This document shows, piece by piece, positions 36,285-44,780 of a stretch of 64,000 nt of DNA (positions are counted from its first letter, which is position 1; each line of letters opens with the position of its first letter). Under the pieces are notes generated by a model. The model searched no databases, was not told the DNA's origin, and worked only from the letters and a program-made list of their open reading frames with translations. Origin of the DNA: Olleya sp. Hel_I_94 (GTDB taxonomy: Bacteria > Bacteroidota > Bacteroidia > Flavobacteriales > Flavobacteriaceae); the NCBI RefSeq assembly GCF_007827365.1, contig NZ_VISI01000002.1, positions 1,183,001 to 1,247,000 on the forward strand, written 5' to 3'. Position numbers and translations under genes: made by a program.

Positions 36285-36695
36285 TTATTGATTATAAAGA
36301 TAGCTTTGTAAGATTATGGTTGCACTAACCTCGTCTAAAAGCGCTTTATTTTGTCTTTGTTTTTTATTTAATCCGCTATCAATTAATGTTTGCGTCGCCA
36401 TTTTAGAGGTAAAACGCTCGTCTACACGTTTTATCGGAATCTTAGGAAATACATTTTCTAATTTAACCAAAAACGGAATAATTAACGCTTCACTCTCACT
36501 TGGCGTATTGTCCATTTGTTTTGGCTCTCCGACTAAAAATAATTCGACTTGCTCCTTACTTAGATAGTCTTTTAAAAAAGTAATAAGCTCCTTAGTATTT
36601 ACAGTAGTCAATCCAGAAGCAATAATCTGCATCTCATCAGTCACTGCTAATCCTGTTCTAATCTTTCCGTAATCAATTGCTAAAATGCGAGCCAT
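36285..36695 (-). CDS. ruvX: Holliday junction resolvase-like RuvX/YqgF
   Basis: 136 residues with an RNase H-like fold: AIDYGKIRTGLAV (Asp8), VGEPKQMDNTPS, VDERFTSKMA and LLDEVSATIIL with the late Asp. YqgF proteins mature the 16S rRNA 5' end in E. coli and are also annotated as resolvases. A minus-strand -7 element TAAATTTG (36709-36716) lies just upstream. Confidence 0.95.
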   Translation of the reverse strand: MARILAIDYGKIRTGLAVTDEMQIIASGLTTVNTKELITFLKDYLSKEQVELFLVGEPKQMDNTPSESEALIIPFLVKLENVFPKIPIKRVDERFTSKMATQTLIDSGLNKKQRQNKALLDEVSATIILQSYLYNQ

Positions 36696-36708
36696 ATTAA
36701 ATTTTGTG

Positions 36709-36716
36709 CAAATTTA
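36709..36716 (-). promoter_or_regulatory. -7 element of ruvX-def
   Basis: TAAATTTG on the minus strand matches TAnnTTTG and lies 13 nt before the ruvX ATG, giving a very short leader. Confidence 0.5.
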
Positions 36717-36771
36717 TAGTTTTATACTCTTAACACCTTAAATATTGTGCCATATTTTAATTTTTACGAAT

Positions 36772-36779
36772 TATATTTG
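36772..36779 (+). promoter_or_regulatory. -7 element of dapD
   Basis: TATATTTG matches TAnnTTTG and lies 18 nt before the dapD ATG at 36798. A TTG at 36745-36747 is slightly too far for a standard -33. Confidence 0.5.
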
Positions 36780-36797
36780 TCTTAAATTAAAATTGAC

Positions 36798-37613
36798 ATG
36801 ACAGAATTACAAAAAACAATAGAGACTGCTTGGGATAACCGAGAGTTATTGACAGACGAAAAAACCATTGCAGCTATTAGAGAAGTAGTTAACCTTTTAG
36901 ATTTAGGAAAACTTAGAGTAGCAGAACCTACAACCGATGGTTGGCAGGTTAACGAATGGGTTAAAAAAGCGGTTGTTTTATATTTCCCTATTCAAAAAAT
37001 GGAAACTTTAGAAGCTGGTATTTTTGAGTATCATGATAAAATTCCACTAAAAAGAGGTTATAAAGAAAAAGGAATTAGAGTGGTGCCAAATGCTGTTGCA
37101 CGTCATGGTGCGTACATATCTGCAGGTACAATTTTAATGCCTAGTTACGTAAATATTGGTGCCTATGTAGATGAAGGTACTATGGTTGACACTTGGGCTA
37201 CTGTAGGTAGTTGTGCTCAAATTGGTAAAAACGTACACCTATCTGGTGGTGTTGGTATTGGTGGTGTTTTAGAACCTTTACAAGCGTCTCCTGTTATTAT
37301 TGAAGATGGTGCTTTTATTGGATCACGTTGCATAGTCGTTGAAGGCGTACATGTAGAAAAAGAAGCTGTTTTAGGTGCAAACGTAGTATTAACTATGAGC
37401 ACTAAAATTATAGATGTTACAGGAGATACACCTATTGAAATGAAAGGTCGTGTACCTGCTAGATCAGTAGTGATTCCTGGAAGTTATACTAAAAAATTCG
37501 CAGCTGGAGAATATCAAGTACCATGTGCTTTAATTATTGGAAAACGTAAAGAAAGCACAAATAAGAAAACCTCTTTAAACGATGCTTTAAGAGAGTATGA
37601 TGTTGCTGTTTAA
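36798..37613 (+). CDS. dapD: Tetrahydrodipicolinate N-succinyltransferase
   Basis: 271 residues. It has an N-terminal helical domain and a left-handed beta-helix of hexapeptide repeats (about 105-230) with VVPNAVARHGAYI, MVDTWATVGSCAQIG and GVLEPLQASPVIIEDGAFIG. It succinylates the product of DapB in the diaminopimelate pathway, so the window carries two steps of the pathway in separate operons. It is followed by a bidirectional terminator. Confidence 0.96.
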   Translation: MTELQKTIETAWDNRELLTDEKTIAAIREVVNLLDLGKLRVAEPTTDGWQVNEWVKKAVVLYFPIQKMETLEAGIFEYHDKIPLKRGYKEKGIRVVPNAVARHGAYISAGTILMPSYVNIGAYVDEGTMVDTWATVGSCAQIGKNVHLSGGVGIGGVLEPLQASPVIIEDGAFIGSRCIVVEGVHVEKEAVLGANVVLTMSTKIIDVTGDTPIEMKGRVPARSVVIPGSYTKKFAAGEYQVPCALIIGKRKESTNKKTSLNDALREYDVAV

Positions 37614-37641
37614 TAATTAAAAGCAACCGTTTATAAAATGT

Positions 37642-37677
37642 AAAAAGCCTCTAAATTTAAAATTTAGAGGCTTTTTT
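37642..37677. terminator. Bidirectional terminator between dapD and the kinase-like gene
   Basis: AAAAAGCCTCTAAATTT (37642-37658) and its complement (37660-37676) form a long stem with A and T tracts on both sides. It serves dapD on plus and the kinase-like gene on minus. Confidence 0.9.
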
Positions 37678-37686
37678 ATGTAAAAT

Positions 37687-38451
37687 TTATTTCTTAAACT
37701 GCATTTTCCTTCCGCTACGTCTTAATTTTTTACTATTAATTTTTAGTTGAAATGCTCGACTATGCTTAAGCATTAAATCATAGGTATCTTGATAGGACTT
37801 GTTATACAATTTGGCATAAGCTTCAGCCAAGATCTTAATCATAGTTTTAGACAACCATAAACGTCTAAAATTATGCATACGATTATCAAAACTCATTGGT
37901 TTAAAACGCATCCTGTTTAAATCAATTAAATAGAAATTATAACCATTAGCATTTTTAGTTATTAAAGTATTACCTGGCGAATGGTCTAAAAAATCAATAT
38001 TATTCTCATGCAATTTAAAGGTAAATGCAGCAAACTGCTGCAAAATTTTAACACGTTCTGGAAATTGAGGATTATGGATTAACGCTCTAAACTCAAAATC
38101 ATAATCAATATGCTTACTAATGTAATAACTAGATTTTAATCCAAAAATAGATGTGTTTTCTATGTAGGCAATGGGGAAAGGCGTTGATACACCACAATCT
38201 ATTAATCTATTAGCATACTCAAAAGACCGTTTTGCCTTAGTAGGACGTATATATTTATATACAAAACTATTAAAGGTGTTAGGTATTTTGAAGGACTTTA
38301 CATTTAATTTTAATCCTTCTACCTCAAAAGACTTTATAATGTTGCGTTGCCCAATAGTTACGGATTCTCCAGAGGTTTCAAATTCTTGGATAAGTGCAAT
38401 TAATTGGGACTCTAAGTGCTTATATTTTGGATGACAGTGTATGATAGTAAT
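37687..38451 (-). CDS. Lipopolysaccharide kinase-like protein with non-canonical (ATT) start
   Basis: The frame is open from the stop at 38452-38454 down to 37687, 254 residues if it starts at ATT 38451. It has no ATG, GTG or TTG until a TTG at 38043, which would remove the first half. The upstream half is conserved-looking: PKYKHLESQ, NVKSFKIPN (likely ATP-lysine strand) and a kinase N-lobe pattern. The downstream half has D156xxxxN161 in FLDHSPGNT and LIDLNRM with Asp177 as the metal-binding residue. This matches the Kdo/WaaP-like sugar kinases that phosphorylate lipid A-core. The glycan island follows on the other side. Confidence 0.75.
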   Translation of the reverse strand: MTIIHCHPKYKHLESQLIALIQEFETSGESVTIGQRNIIKSFEVEGLKLNVKSFKIPNTFNSFVYKYIRPTKAKRSFEYANRLIDCGVSTPFPIAYIENTSIFGLKSSYYISKHIDYDFEFRALIHNPQFPERVKILQQFAAFTFKLHENNIDFLDHSPGNTLITKNANGYNFYLIDLNRMRFKPMSFDNRMHNFRRLWLSKTMIKILAEAYAKLYNKSYQDTYDLMLKHSRAFQLKINSKKLRRSGRKMQFKK

Positions 38452-38467
38452 CTATTTTGAGATTGTT

Positions 38468-38475
38468 CAAAGATA
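38468..38475 (-). promoter_or_regulatory. -7 element of the kinase-like gene
   Basis: TATCTTTG on the minus strand, exact TAnnTTTG. A transcript would begin near 38461, only about 10 nt before the ATT at 38451. This argues that translation starts at the very beginning of the open frame and not at TTG 38043. Confidence 0.55.
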
Positions 38476-38549
38476 TATTAAAGTAAATTTTAATAAAAGC
38501 CGATAAAATTATATTTTGCACTACAGCGTAAAAAATACGTGATTTTTAA

Positions 38550-39629
38550 ATGAAGAAAATTCTTGTCATACAAAATAAACGCATTGGTGATGTGCTTATC
38601 GCATCAGTAATTGCTCAAAATATGAAAACTGTTTTTCCTGATAGTCAAATTGATTATTTGGTGTATGACTTTACAACTGGTGTTATTGAAAACAATCCAA
38701 ACATTGATAACATTATAGCAGTAAATGAAAAAGAATTGAAGCAATTTAAATTTATGCAACGCTTGATTAGACGTGTTAAAAAAAATAACTATGATATTAT
38801 TTTTGACCCTTACTCTAAATTACAAAGTCGGATTATTTGTTATTTTTCTGGCGCTAGCTTGCGAATAGGTTTTCAGAAAAGAGGTAAAAACCCTTGGTTT
38901 AATTTTTACACTCACACTGTCCCTTTATTAGATGAAAAAAAACATATAAGTGGTAAAGCTATTGAAGACAGGATAAATATGTTTAACTGCTTTTTTCCGT
39001 TACCTGAAAATAAAATCGATTATGAACCTCACATAGTTTTAACCGATAAAGAGCAACAATACAACAAGTTAGAAAAATATAATAAGCCAGCAATTATGCT
39101 AGGTATTTTAGGTAGTACACCTCAAAAATCCATGCCATATCAATATATTGTTAGCTTAATAAATCATATTACAACAACTTATGATGTCAATGTATTATTT
39201 AATTATGCACCACATCAAAAAGAAGATGCTTTAAATATTTACAACCAATGTCAAAATAAGTCCAATATTATTATTGATATTTATGAAGATAGCATTAGAG
39301 GTTTTATAACTTTAATGAATAAATGTCTACTACTAGTAGGTAACGAAGGTGGTATTGTACACATATCCAAAGCGTTAAACAAACCAACATTTACAATTTT
39401 TTCGCCTTATGTTTTAAAAGAACATTGGGCTAGTTTTGAAGATGGTAAAAAACACACATCTATCCATTTATTAGAAGAAAAACCAAATTTATTTGACGAG
39501 TTTAGTGTAGAACAAAGACGTAAAATTGAAGAAAATCCGCACGAATTATATCAAATGTTAACACCTGAAATGATCTTAAAAAAATTGACTCCGTTTTTAG
39601 ATTTACACTTAAAAGCTTTTAAAAACTAA
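38550..39629 (+). CDS. Glycosyltransferase family 9 (heptosyltransferase-like)
   Basis: 359 residues, two Rossmann domains (GT-B). The N-terminus is ILVIQNKRIGDVLIASVIAQ, the hallmark of ADP-heptose transferases. The C-terminal half has LVGNEGGIVHISKALNKPTF, the nucleotide-sugar pocket (usual form GxxDSGxxHxAxAL). It should extend the LPS core at the inner membrane. The stop overlaps the convergent GT2 gene by 4 nt. Confidence 0.92.
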   Translation: MKKILVIQNKRIGDVLIASVIAQNMKTVFPDSQIDYLVYDFTTGVIENNPNIDNIIAVNEKELKQFKFMQRLIRRVKKNNYDIIFDPYSKLQSRIICYFSGASLRIGFQKRGKNPWFNFYTHTVPLLDEKKHISGKAIEDRINMFNCFFPLPENKIDYEPHIVLTDKEQQYNKLEKYNKPAIMLGILGSTPQKSMPYQYIVSLINHITTTYDVNVLFNYAPHQKEDALNIYNQCQNKSNIIIDIYEDSIRGFITLMNKCLLLVGNEGGIVHISKALNKPTFTIFSPYVLKEHWASFEDGKKHTSIHLLEEKPNLFDEFSVEQRRKIEENPHELYQMLTPEMILKKLTPFLDLHLKAFKN

Positions 39630-40447
39630 GCCTTTTTTACAATTCCAAAATCTGTCCAAGCCTTTTTCTCATTTTTAGTGACGTCTCTAATCGCTCTATT
39701 TTTTGCTATTGAAGCTTCATTTTTATAACCACGTTTATGATCTAAATGAATACAAATCGCTGAGTATCTTATTTGTTTACTTTTTATACCTAAATTCATT
39801 AAACGCTCACCAAGCTCTCGGTCCTGACCACCATATTGCATACGCTCATCCAAACCATTGACTGCAATAATATCTTTTTTCCAACCAGAAGCATTATGTC
39901 CATTCCAGCTAGCATTTGTTGGTGTTAAAGCATTTAAAATCTTAGATTTTAAGCCTTTAGCAGTTAACTTATTATTTTTAAAGGATGCTTTTAAGCCATT
40001 CTTTTTAAGCCATTTTAGATTAAAACAATTGGCTTTATAAATATCTTCTTTTGTGATTGCATGAGAAATATCCATTGGTAACATAAAGTAACCACCAGAT
40101 AAAAAATAACCAATCTCTCGCTCCTTAACATGCACTTCAACAAAATCTTGACGTGGTATACAATCACCATCAGACATGATAATGTAATCCGACGTACATT
40201 GTGTGATAGATTTGTTTAAAATTTCAGATTTCTGGAAACCATTATCCTCATGCCACACGTGGATGATAGGATAAAAGACCTCTTTCTCTATGGATTTAAC
40301 TAAATCTATGGTCTCTTGTTTAGAACCATCATCTGCGATTACGATTTCAAAATTACGGTAGGTTTGATTATTATAACCATACAGTACTTTTGCTAACCAT
40401 TCCGGAGAATTATATGTGCTAATTATTATTGAAGTATCTATTTTCAT
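39626..40447 (-). CDS. Glycosyltransferase family 2 with galactosyltransferase-type C-terminus (copy A)
   Basis: 273 residues. GT-A fold: IIISTYNSPEWL, ADDGSKQE and the DxD-type MSDGDCIPR. The C-terminal part has SGWKKDIIAVNGLDERM and GGQDRELGERLMNLG, as in Glyco_transf_7C proteins. It is a paralogue of the gene at 42990. A -7 element (40456-40463, minus) gives it a leader of only a few bases. It is convergent with the GT9 gene and divergent from the next GT2. Confidence 0.9.
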   Translation of the reverse strand: MKIDTSIIISTYNSPEWLAKVLYGYNNQTYRNFEIVIADDGSKQETIDLVKSIEKEVFYPIIHVWHEDNGFQKSEILNKSITQCTSDYIIMSDGDCIPRQDFVEVHVKEREIGYFLSGGYFMLPMDISHAITKEDIYKANCFNLKWLKKNGLKASFKNNKLTAKGLKSKILNALTPTNASWNGHNASGWKKDIIAVNGLDERMQYGGQDRELGERLMNLGIKSKQIRYSAICIHLDHKRGYKNEASIAKNRAIRDVTKNEKKAWTDFGIVKKA

Positions 40448-40455
40448 TATAGCTA

Positions 40456-40483
40456 CAAAGATAAAATTATTTTAGTAATTTTG
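40456..40483. promoter_or_regulatory. Back-to-back promoters for two GT2 genes
   Basis: Minus strand TATCTTTG at 40456-40463 and plus strand TAATTTTG at 40476-40483 both match TAnnTTTG. The whole gap is 44 nt, so the -33 contacts of each must overlap the other promoter. Confidence 0.5.
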
Positions 40484-40491
40484 GTTTTTAT

Positions 40492-41229
40492 ATGGATGCT
40501 ATTACAGTAATTATACCAACTTATAACGAGGAAGCTTACATTGCGCAAGCGATCCAATCTGTGGACTTTGCTTCTCAAGTTATTGTTGTGGACTCCAATA
40601 GTACTGATAATACAGTAAAAATTGCACAACAAATGGGTTGCGAGGTCTATTTACGTGCATTTGACAATTTTTCTAACCAAAAAAATCACGCGTTACAATT
40701 TGCAAAAGGTGACTGGATTTTATTTGTAGATGCTGACGAGCGTATACCTTATGCCTTGCAACAAGAAATTTTTGAAGCTATAAGCAGTAATAAACATGCT
40801 GGATACAAGCTTAATTTTCCGCATTATTACATGAATAGGTTTTTATACCATCACAGTGATAATGTGACACGATTAGTAAAACGTAACAACTGTAAATTTG
40901 AAGGTCTGGTGCACGAAAAACTGATTATTGATGGTACCATTGGACAGTTAAAAAATCCTGTGCTTCATTTTACCTATAAAGGATTACTACATTACATAAG
41001 CAAAAAAGATAGCTACGCGTGGTTTCAGGCAGAGCAAATGCTTAAAAAAGGAAAAAAAGCGACTTATTTTCATTTAGCGTTTAAACCCTTTTATCGTTTT
41101 TTTAGTAGTTATATTTTAAGGCGTGGATTTATGGATGGTATTCCTGGTTTGACTGTTGCAAGCGTAAATGCTTATGGTGTGTTTTCTAGGTATGTCAAGT
41201 TAATGTTACTTCAAAAAGGAATTAAATAA
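40492..41229 (+). CDS. Glycosyltransferase family 2, WaaE/KdtX-like (copy A)
   Basis: 245 residues. The GT-A start is MDAITVIIPTYNEE, then VVDSNSTDNT and the DxD-type FVDADERIP. The C-terminal half carries the LVHEKL stretch and FYRFFSSYILRRGFMDG, typical of LPS inner-core beta-glucosyltransferases of the WaaE type. It is a paralogue of the gene at 42247. The stop overlaps the start of the next small gene (TAATG). Confidence 0.9.
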   Translation: MDAITVIIPTYNEEAYIAQAIQSVDFASQVIVVDSNSTDNTVKIAQQMGCEVYLRAFDNFSNQKNHALQFAKGDWILFVDADERIPYALQQEIFEAISSNKHAGYKLNFPHYYMNRFLYHHSDNVTRLVKRNNCKFEGLVHEKLIIDGTIGQLKNPVLHFTYKGLLHYISKKDSYAWFQAEQMLKKGKKATYFHLAFKPFYRFFSSYILRRGFMDGIPGLTVASVNAYGVFSRYVKLMLLQKGIK

Positions 41230-41450
41230 TGTTAGAACAACTAAAATTTATATACTTAATAATAGCTTTAACACAAATAGCAATTGGAACTTCTTTTGTT
41301 TTTATTGGATTTAAAATTATAAAATTATTTAAAAACAAGCCTCAAACACAACACCATTGGTACACTAAATATCAAACAACTTTCAAGGTTGGAGGTTTAA
41401 TATTAATAATTTTTGGTAGTATATCGCTTCCCTTTTTTAACTTAATCTAA
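41229..41450 (+). CDS. Small two-segment membrane protein
   Basis: 73 residues with two membrane segments (about 7-30 and 52-70) and a basic loop with QTQHHWYTKYQ between them. It is translationally coupled to the upstream glycosyltransferase (TAATG). No family is recognised. Its stop shares 4 nt with the convergent deacetylase gene. Confidence 0.65.
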   Translation: MLEQLKFIYLIIALTQIAIGTSFVFIGFKIIKLFKNKPQTQHHWYTKYQTTFKVGGLILIIFGSISLPFFNLI

Positions 41451-42166
41451 AACCAGTTTTTACCTTTTTTTAGCTTTCGCTGAAACACCTTCATACTGTC
41501 ATCTCCTTTAATATCCAAACGCTGAATTTCGTAATGGTTTTTAAACGGAAACTTGTTGACTCTATTTCCTATTCGTAAACCATAAGCAATATTATTATCC
41601 TTTAAACATTTAAAAAAAGCATGCTGCTCCTCGCCTGTTTTAGGATATTTCCCGTAAGGATAGGCTAAGGTATTATTAATTTCAAGATTGTTATTGACTA
41701 TAAAATCTTTACACAAATCAAAATCCTTTTGGATAGCATCAATAGATAACAAATCATAGCGTTGGTGGGCAAAACTATGCAAACCTAATTCAATAATATC
41801 GCTATTTAAACTTTGTAATTGTTGGACAGACATAATTGGTTCCTCACCTTCATCCCAAGTATTAACACCATTTACATACTTAAACGGAATGTAAAAACAA
41901 GCTTTTAATTTGTATTTTAAAAACAATGGATAGGCTAATTCTAATTGATTAACATACACATCATCAAACGTGATTATTACAGCCTTTTCAGGAAAATCTT
42001 TAGCAGAATTAAATTGCTGTAAATCTTTAAAATGCAATGTCGTATAACCATTTGCCTTTAGGTATAACAATTGCTTTTCTAAAATTTTGACATCAATAGT
42101 CAACCCTTTACTCTCATTTGACTGAGTGGTTACACTATGATACATTAAAATGGGTAATTTTGGCAC
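41447..42166 (-). CDS. Polysaccharide deacetylase family protein
   Basis: 239 residues with the NodB homology region: ILMYHSVT at the start, TFDDV (66-70; usual TFDDG) with the catalytic and metal Asp pair, and HSFAH (130-134) with the metal His pair. It should remove N-acetyl groups from a surface glycan. No signal peptide is seen, so it may be cytoplasmic or exported by another way. A minus-strand -7 element TATATTTG is at 42194-42201. Confidence 0.9.
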   Translation of the reverse strand: MPKLPILMYHSVTTQSNESKGLTIDVKILEKQLLYLKANGYTTLHFKDLQQFNSAKDFPEKAVIITFDDVYVNQLELAYPLFLKYKLKACFYIPFKYVNGVNTWDEGEEPIMSVQQLQSLNSDIIELGLHSFAHQRYDLLSIDAIQKDFDLCKDFIVNNNLEINNTLAYPYGKYPKTGEEQHAFFKCLKDNNIAYGLRIGNRVNKFPFKNHYEIQRLDIKGDDSMKVFQRKLKKGKNWF

Positions 42167-42193
42167 GTTGTTTTAATTTGAATACTCTGCACA

Positions 42194-42223
42194 CAAATAT
42201 ATAAAGCCTAATGGTTATATTTG
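42194..42223. promoter_or_regulatory. Back-to-back promoters for deacetylase and GT2 genes
   Basis: Minus strand TATATTTG (42194-42201) and plus strand TATATTTG (42216-42223) match TAnnTTTG exactly. The plus element falls inside a longer possible reading of the GT2 gene from 42211, so it decides the start at ATG 42247. Confidence 0.55.
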
Positions 42224-42246
42224 GCAAAAATCTGATTTTCTCTTGC

Positions 42247-42993
42247 ATGATAACTGCTCTAGCAATAACATATAACGAAGCACATAATATAGAACGCTAT
42301 ATTAATAGTATGTCTTTTGCAGATGAAATTATTATCGTAGACTCCTTTAGTACTGACCAAACCGAAACATTAGCACAACATCCAAAAGTCACGTTTGTCA
42401 AACGCGTTTTTGACGATTTTTCTTCGCAAAAAAATTATGCAATTAGTTTAGCAAAACACGATTGGGTAACATTTTTTGATTTAGATGAAGTAGTGCCTGA
42501 AGCATTAGCTACAGAGCTTGTCGCTACCGTTAGGTCTAATCCAATAGCTAAAGCTTTCCGCGTAAAGCGTGATTACCATTTTATGGGAAAACGTATTAAA
42601 TATAGTGGTTTTCAAACAGATATTGCTGTCCGTTTATTTAACAAAAACCATTGCAAGTATAATGGTAAATTAGTACATGAAGCTATACAAACTACTGCTA
42701 CCATTGGTAAATTAAGACACCACGTTAAGCACCAAACGTATAAAGATTTTGATAATTATAATCAAAAATTAACGCAGTACAGTAAACTACAAGCAGAAGC
42801 TTTATTTAAAAAGAATGTACGTCCAAATTTGTATCATTTTTTATTTAGACCTTGGTACAGATTTATGCACCAATACTTTTTAAGGTTTGGATTTTTAGAT
42901 GGTAAAGAAGGATTTATTATTTGTTATGTCCATGCATTTTCGGTGTTTAAACGCTATATCCAATTATGGACCATGTATCGTAATATAGATTAA
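42247..42993 (+). CDS. Glycosyltransferase family 2, WaaE/KdtX-like (copy B)
   Basis: 248 residues from ATG 42247, starting MITALAITYNEAHNIE. It has IVDSFSTDQT, the DxD-type FFDLDEVVP, LVHEAIQ and a C-terminal WYRFMHQYFLRFGFLDG. It is a clear paralogue of the gene at 40492 but quite diverged. The stop overlaps the convergent GT2 gene by 4 nt. Confidence 0.9.
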   Translation: MITALAITYNEAHNIERYINSMSFADEIIIVDSFSTDQTETLAQHPKVTFVKRVFDDFSSQKNYAISLAKHDWVTFFDLDEVVPEALATELVATVRSNPIAKAFRVKRDYHFMGKRIKYSGFQTDIAVRLFNKNHCKYNGKLVHEAIQTTATIGKLRHHVKHQTYKDFDNYNQKLTQYSKLQAEALFKKNVRPNLYHFLFRPWYRFMHQYFLRFGFLDGKEGFIICYVHAFSVFKRYIQLWTMYRNID

Positions 42994-43787
42994 GGTAAAT
43001 ACTTATCTACTCCGTTTTTTGCCCATTTAATACTTTGAGTAATAGTTTTTTGCTCAATAGTATCATTAATCTCAAATCTATCTCTAGATTTTTCGTTGTG
43101 ATATATATGAAACACAATACCTCTATAACGTAAGCGTCTAGCTTGCAAACCATTATTATGCATTCTTAAGACTAATTCAGAATCTTCTCTTCCCCAACCA
43201 GTTATATTTTCATTATAACCATTAACAGCGATAAAATCTTTTTTAAAATAAGAGGTATTACAACCTCTAAATTTACTTGAAAACTCAGCATTTGGTTTAT
43301 ATAATTTACTTAGCATTGGAATATGTAAAGCACGAGTACGTTTTTTTATTCCTTTAGAAAAAGCTGAAAAAGAGGTTTGTTTAGTCTTAAACAAAGTATC
43401 TAAATAATCTTTTTGGATATTTACTCTAGATCCAAATAAATAAGTGTTTTCTTGAACAAATTGTAAATGATCCTTAATAAAATGCGGATGCATAATACAG
43501 TCTCCATCTACCTGGATTATATAATCTCCTGATGCTTTTGCTATTGCTTTGTTTAAAATATGGGCTTTTTTAAATCCTTCGTCTTTTTGCCAAATATGAA
43601 TCAAAGGAATTTCAAATTTTGTCTTAAAACTATCAATTAAAACTTTAGTATCATTAGTTGACCCATCATCTGCAATAATAACTTCATCAGGTAACTGACT
43701 TTGGTTTAATGCGCTTTGTAAAACTAAATCTAATGCTTCTGGCCAATTATAAGTAGCTATTAATAAGGTTGTTTTTAAATGCTTCAT
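42990..43787 (-). CDS. Glycosyltransferase family 2 with galactosyltransferase-type C-terminus (copy B)
   Basis: 265 residues: LLIATYNWPEAL, ADDGSTNDT, the DxD-type QVDGDCIMH, and the C-terminal FRGCNTSYFKKDFIAVNGYNEN by its parts (FRGCNTSYF) followed by GWGREDSELVLRM. It is a paralogue of the gene at 39626. It follows the next minus-strand gene by 1 nt, so the two form an operon. Confidence 0.9.
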   Translation of the reverse strand: MKHLKTTLLIATYNWPEALDLVLQSALNQSQLPDEVIIADDGSTNDTKVLIDSFKTKFEIPLIHIWQKDEGFKKAHILNKAIAKASGDYIIQVDGDCIMHPHFIKDHLQFVQENTYLFGSRVNIQKDYLDTLFKTKQTSFSAFSKGIKKRTRALHIPMLSKLYKPNAEFSSKFRGCNTSYFKKDFIAVNGYNENITGWGREDSELVLRMHNNGLQARRLRYRGIVFHIYHNEKSRDRFEINDTIEQKTITQSIKWAKNGVDKYLP

Positions 43788-43788
43788 A

Positions 43789-44688
43789 CTAAAAATAAGA
43801 TTCGAATTCGATTTTACTTTTATTAAAAATCTTTAAAAATTTAAACCATTGCCCAAAATTTTTCTTCAGTAAAAAAGACTTTGTTGGTGCCAAAGTTTCG
43901 TCTTTTTCTACTAATTTTTTAATTTCATTTAAATCATGTGTTGGAAAATAGCCTAAACTTTTCCAGATTTCTGGATCTAAATAAAACAGGTTTTTTAATT
44001 CTTTGTAATTGTTTTTATCTGCTTTTTGCCATTTTGGGAAAAACTGATCGTTAAGCTCATGAGAATGTCCCCAATTATCAAGTTTAAATTTTAAAGACGC
44101 TTCGTCTCTGGATAAACACTCGTGTAGCAATACATTATTGGTATATATTACACGCTCTTTACTATTTCTGGCATATTTATAATTTGGGTAATTAGTCGCC
44201 AACATTACTTTTGTAGGCTCATCAACGTAAAGCATTCCTTCTTCTAAATACTTATAAATATTAATTAAAAAACCAGCTATTTGAACTGGGTTTTTCTTAG
44301 GCTTATCCAAAAAATGATCGTGTTGACGTAATGTTTTAACAAACTGAGTGAAGTCAATAAAAATCTCGTCACTGTCTACTTGCACTAACCAATTACCAAT
44401 ACCCATTTTAATGGACAACATGTGACGTTCTCTGGTATCGTTTTGGATAGCATTTAGCTCTGGCACAAAAAAATTGTCTTTATAAATTTCAATTTTATTG
44501 TGCTTATCAAAATTTGAAAGCCATTCAAAAAAAGTAGGATCAACATCAAAAGTTTCACCTTTCCAGGTACGTTGTTTATGGTCTAAAGCTAGATATATTT
44601 TATCCGCTTGTTCATAAACTGGAGGAATAGACAATTTTAATTTCTCGTAGTCATAAGACATTAAAAAACCAACAACAATATTTTTCAT
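43789..44688 (-). CDS. Putative glycosyltransferase (GT2-like, unusual)
   Basis: 299 residues. The N-terminus MKNIVVGFLMSYDYEKLKLS lacks the typical GT2 opening, but VQVDSDEIFID (DxD at 105-107) and the flanking strand pattern suggest a GT-A glycosyltransferase. Later parts are aromatic-rich (WGHSHELNDQFFPKWQ). A minus-strand -7 element TAGTTTTG (44707-44714) lies 19 nt before the start. The sugar and acceptor are unknown. Confidence 0.65.
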   Translation of the reverse strand: MKNIVVGFLMSYDYEKLKLSIPPVYEQADKIYLALDHKQRTWKGETFDVDPTFFEWLSNFDKHNKIEIYKDNFFVPELNAIQNDTRERHMLSIKMGIGNWLVQVDSDEIFIDFTQFVKTLRQHDHFLDKPKKNPVQIAGFLINIYKYLEEGMLYVDEPTKVMLATNYPNYKYARNSKERVIYTNNVLLHECLSRDEASLKFKLDNWGHSHELNDQFFPKWQKADKNNYKELKNLFYLDPEIWKSLGYFPTHDLNEIKKLVEKDETLAPTKSFLLKKNFGQWFKFLKIFNKSKIEFESYF

Positions 44689-44706
44689 TATAAATATTTA
44701 GTTAAA

Positions 44707-44714
44707 CAAAACTA
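44707..44714 (-). promoter_or_regulatory. -7 element of the GT pair 44688-42990
   Basis: TAGTTTTG on the minus strand matches TAnnTTTG, 19 nt before the ATG at 44688. Confidence 0.45.
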
Positions 44715-44780
44715 ATAAATATTAAAACTTAAGTGAGTCAATCTCTTGGTTTTATTTATTTTTACCCAAAAATCAACTAC

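Noticed and set aside
37687..38043. Short version of the kinase-like gene from TTG 38043
   Set aside because: It would delete the conserved N-lobe, and the frame is open and protein-like for 136 codons upstream.
38171..38434. Plus-strand open frame of 87 codons
   Set aside because: It lies opposite the conserved N-terminal half of the kinase-like gene, which is the real coding strand here.
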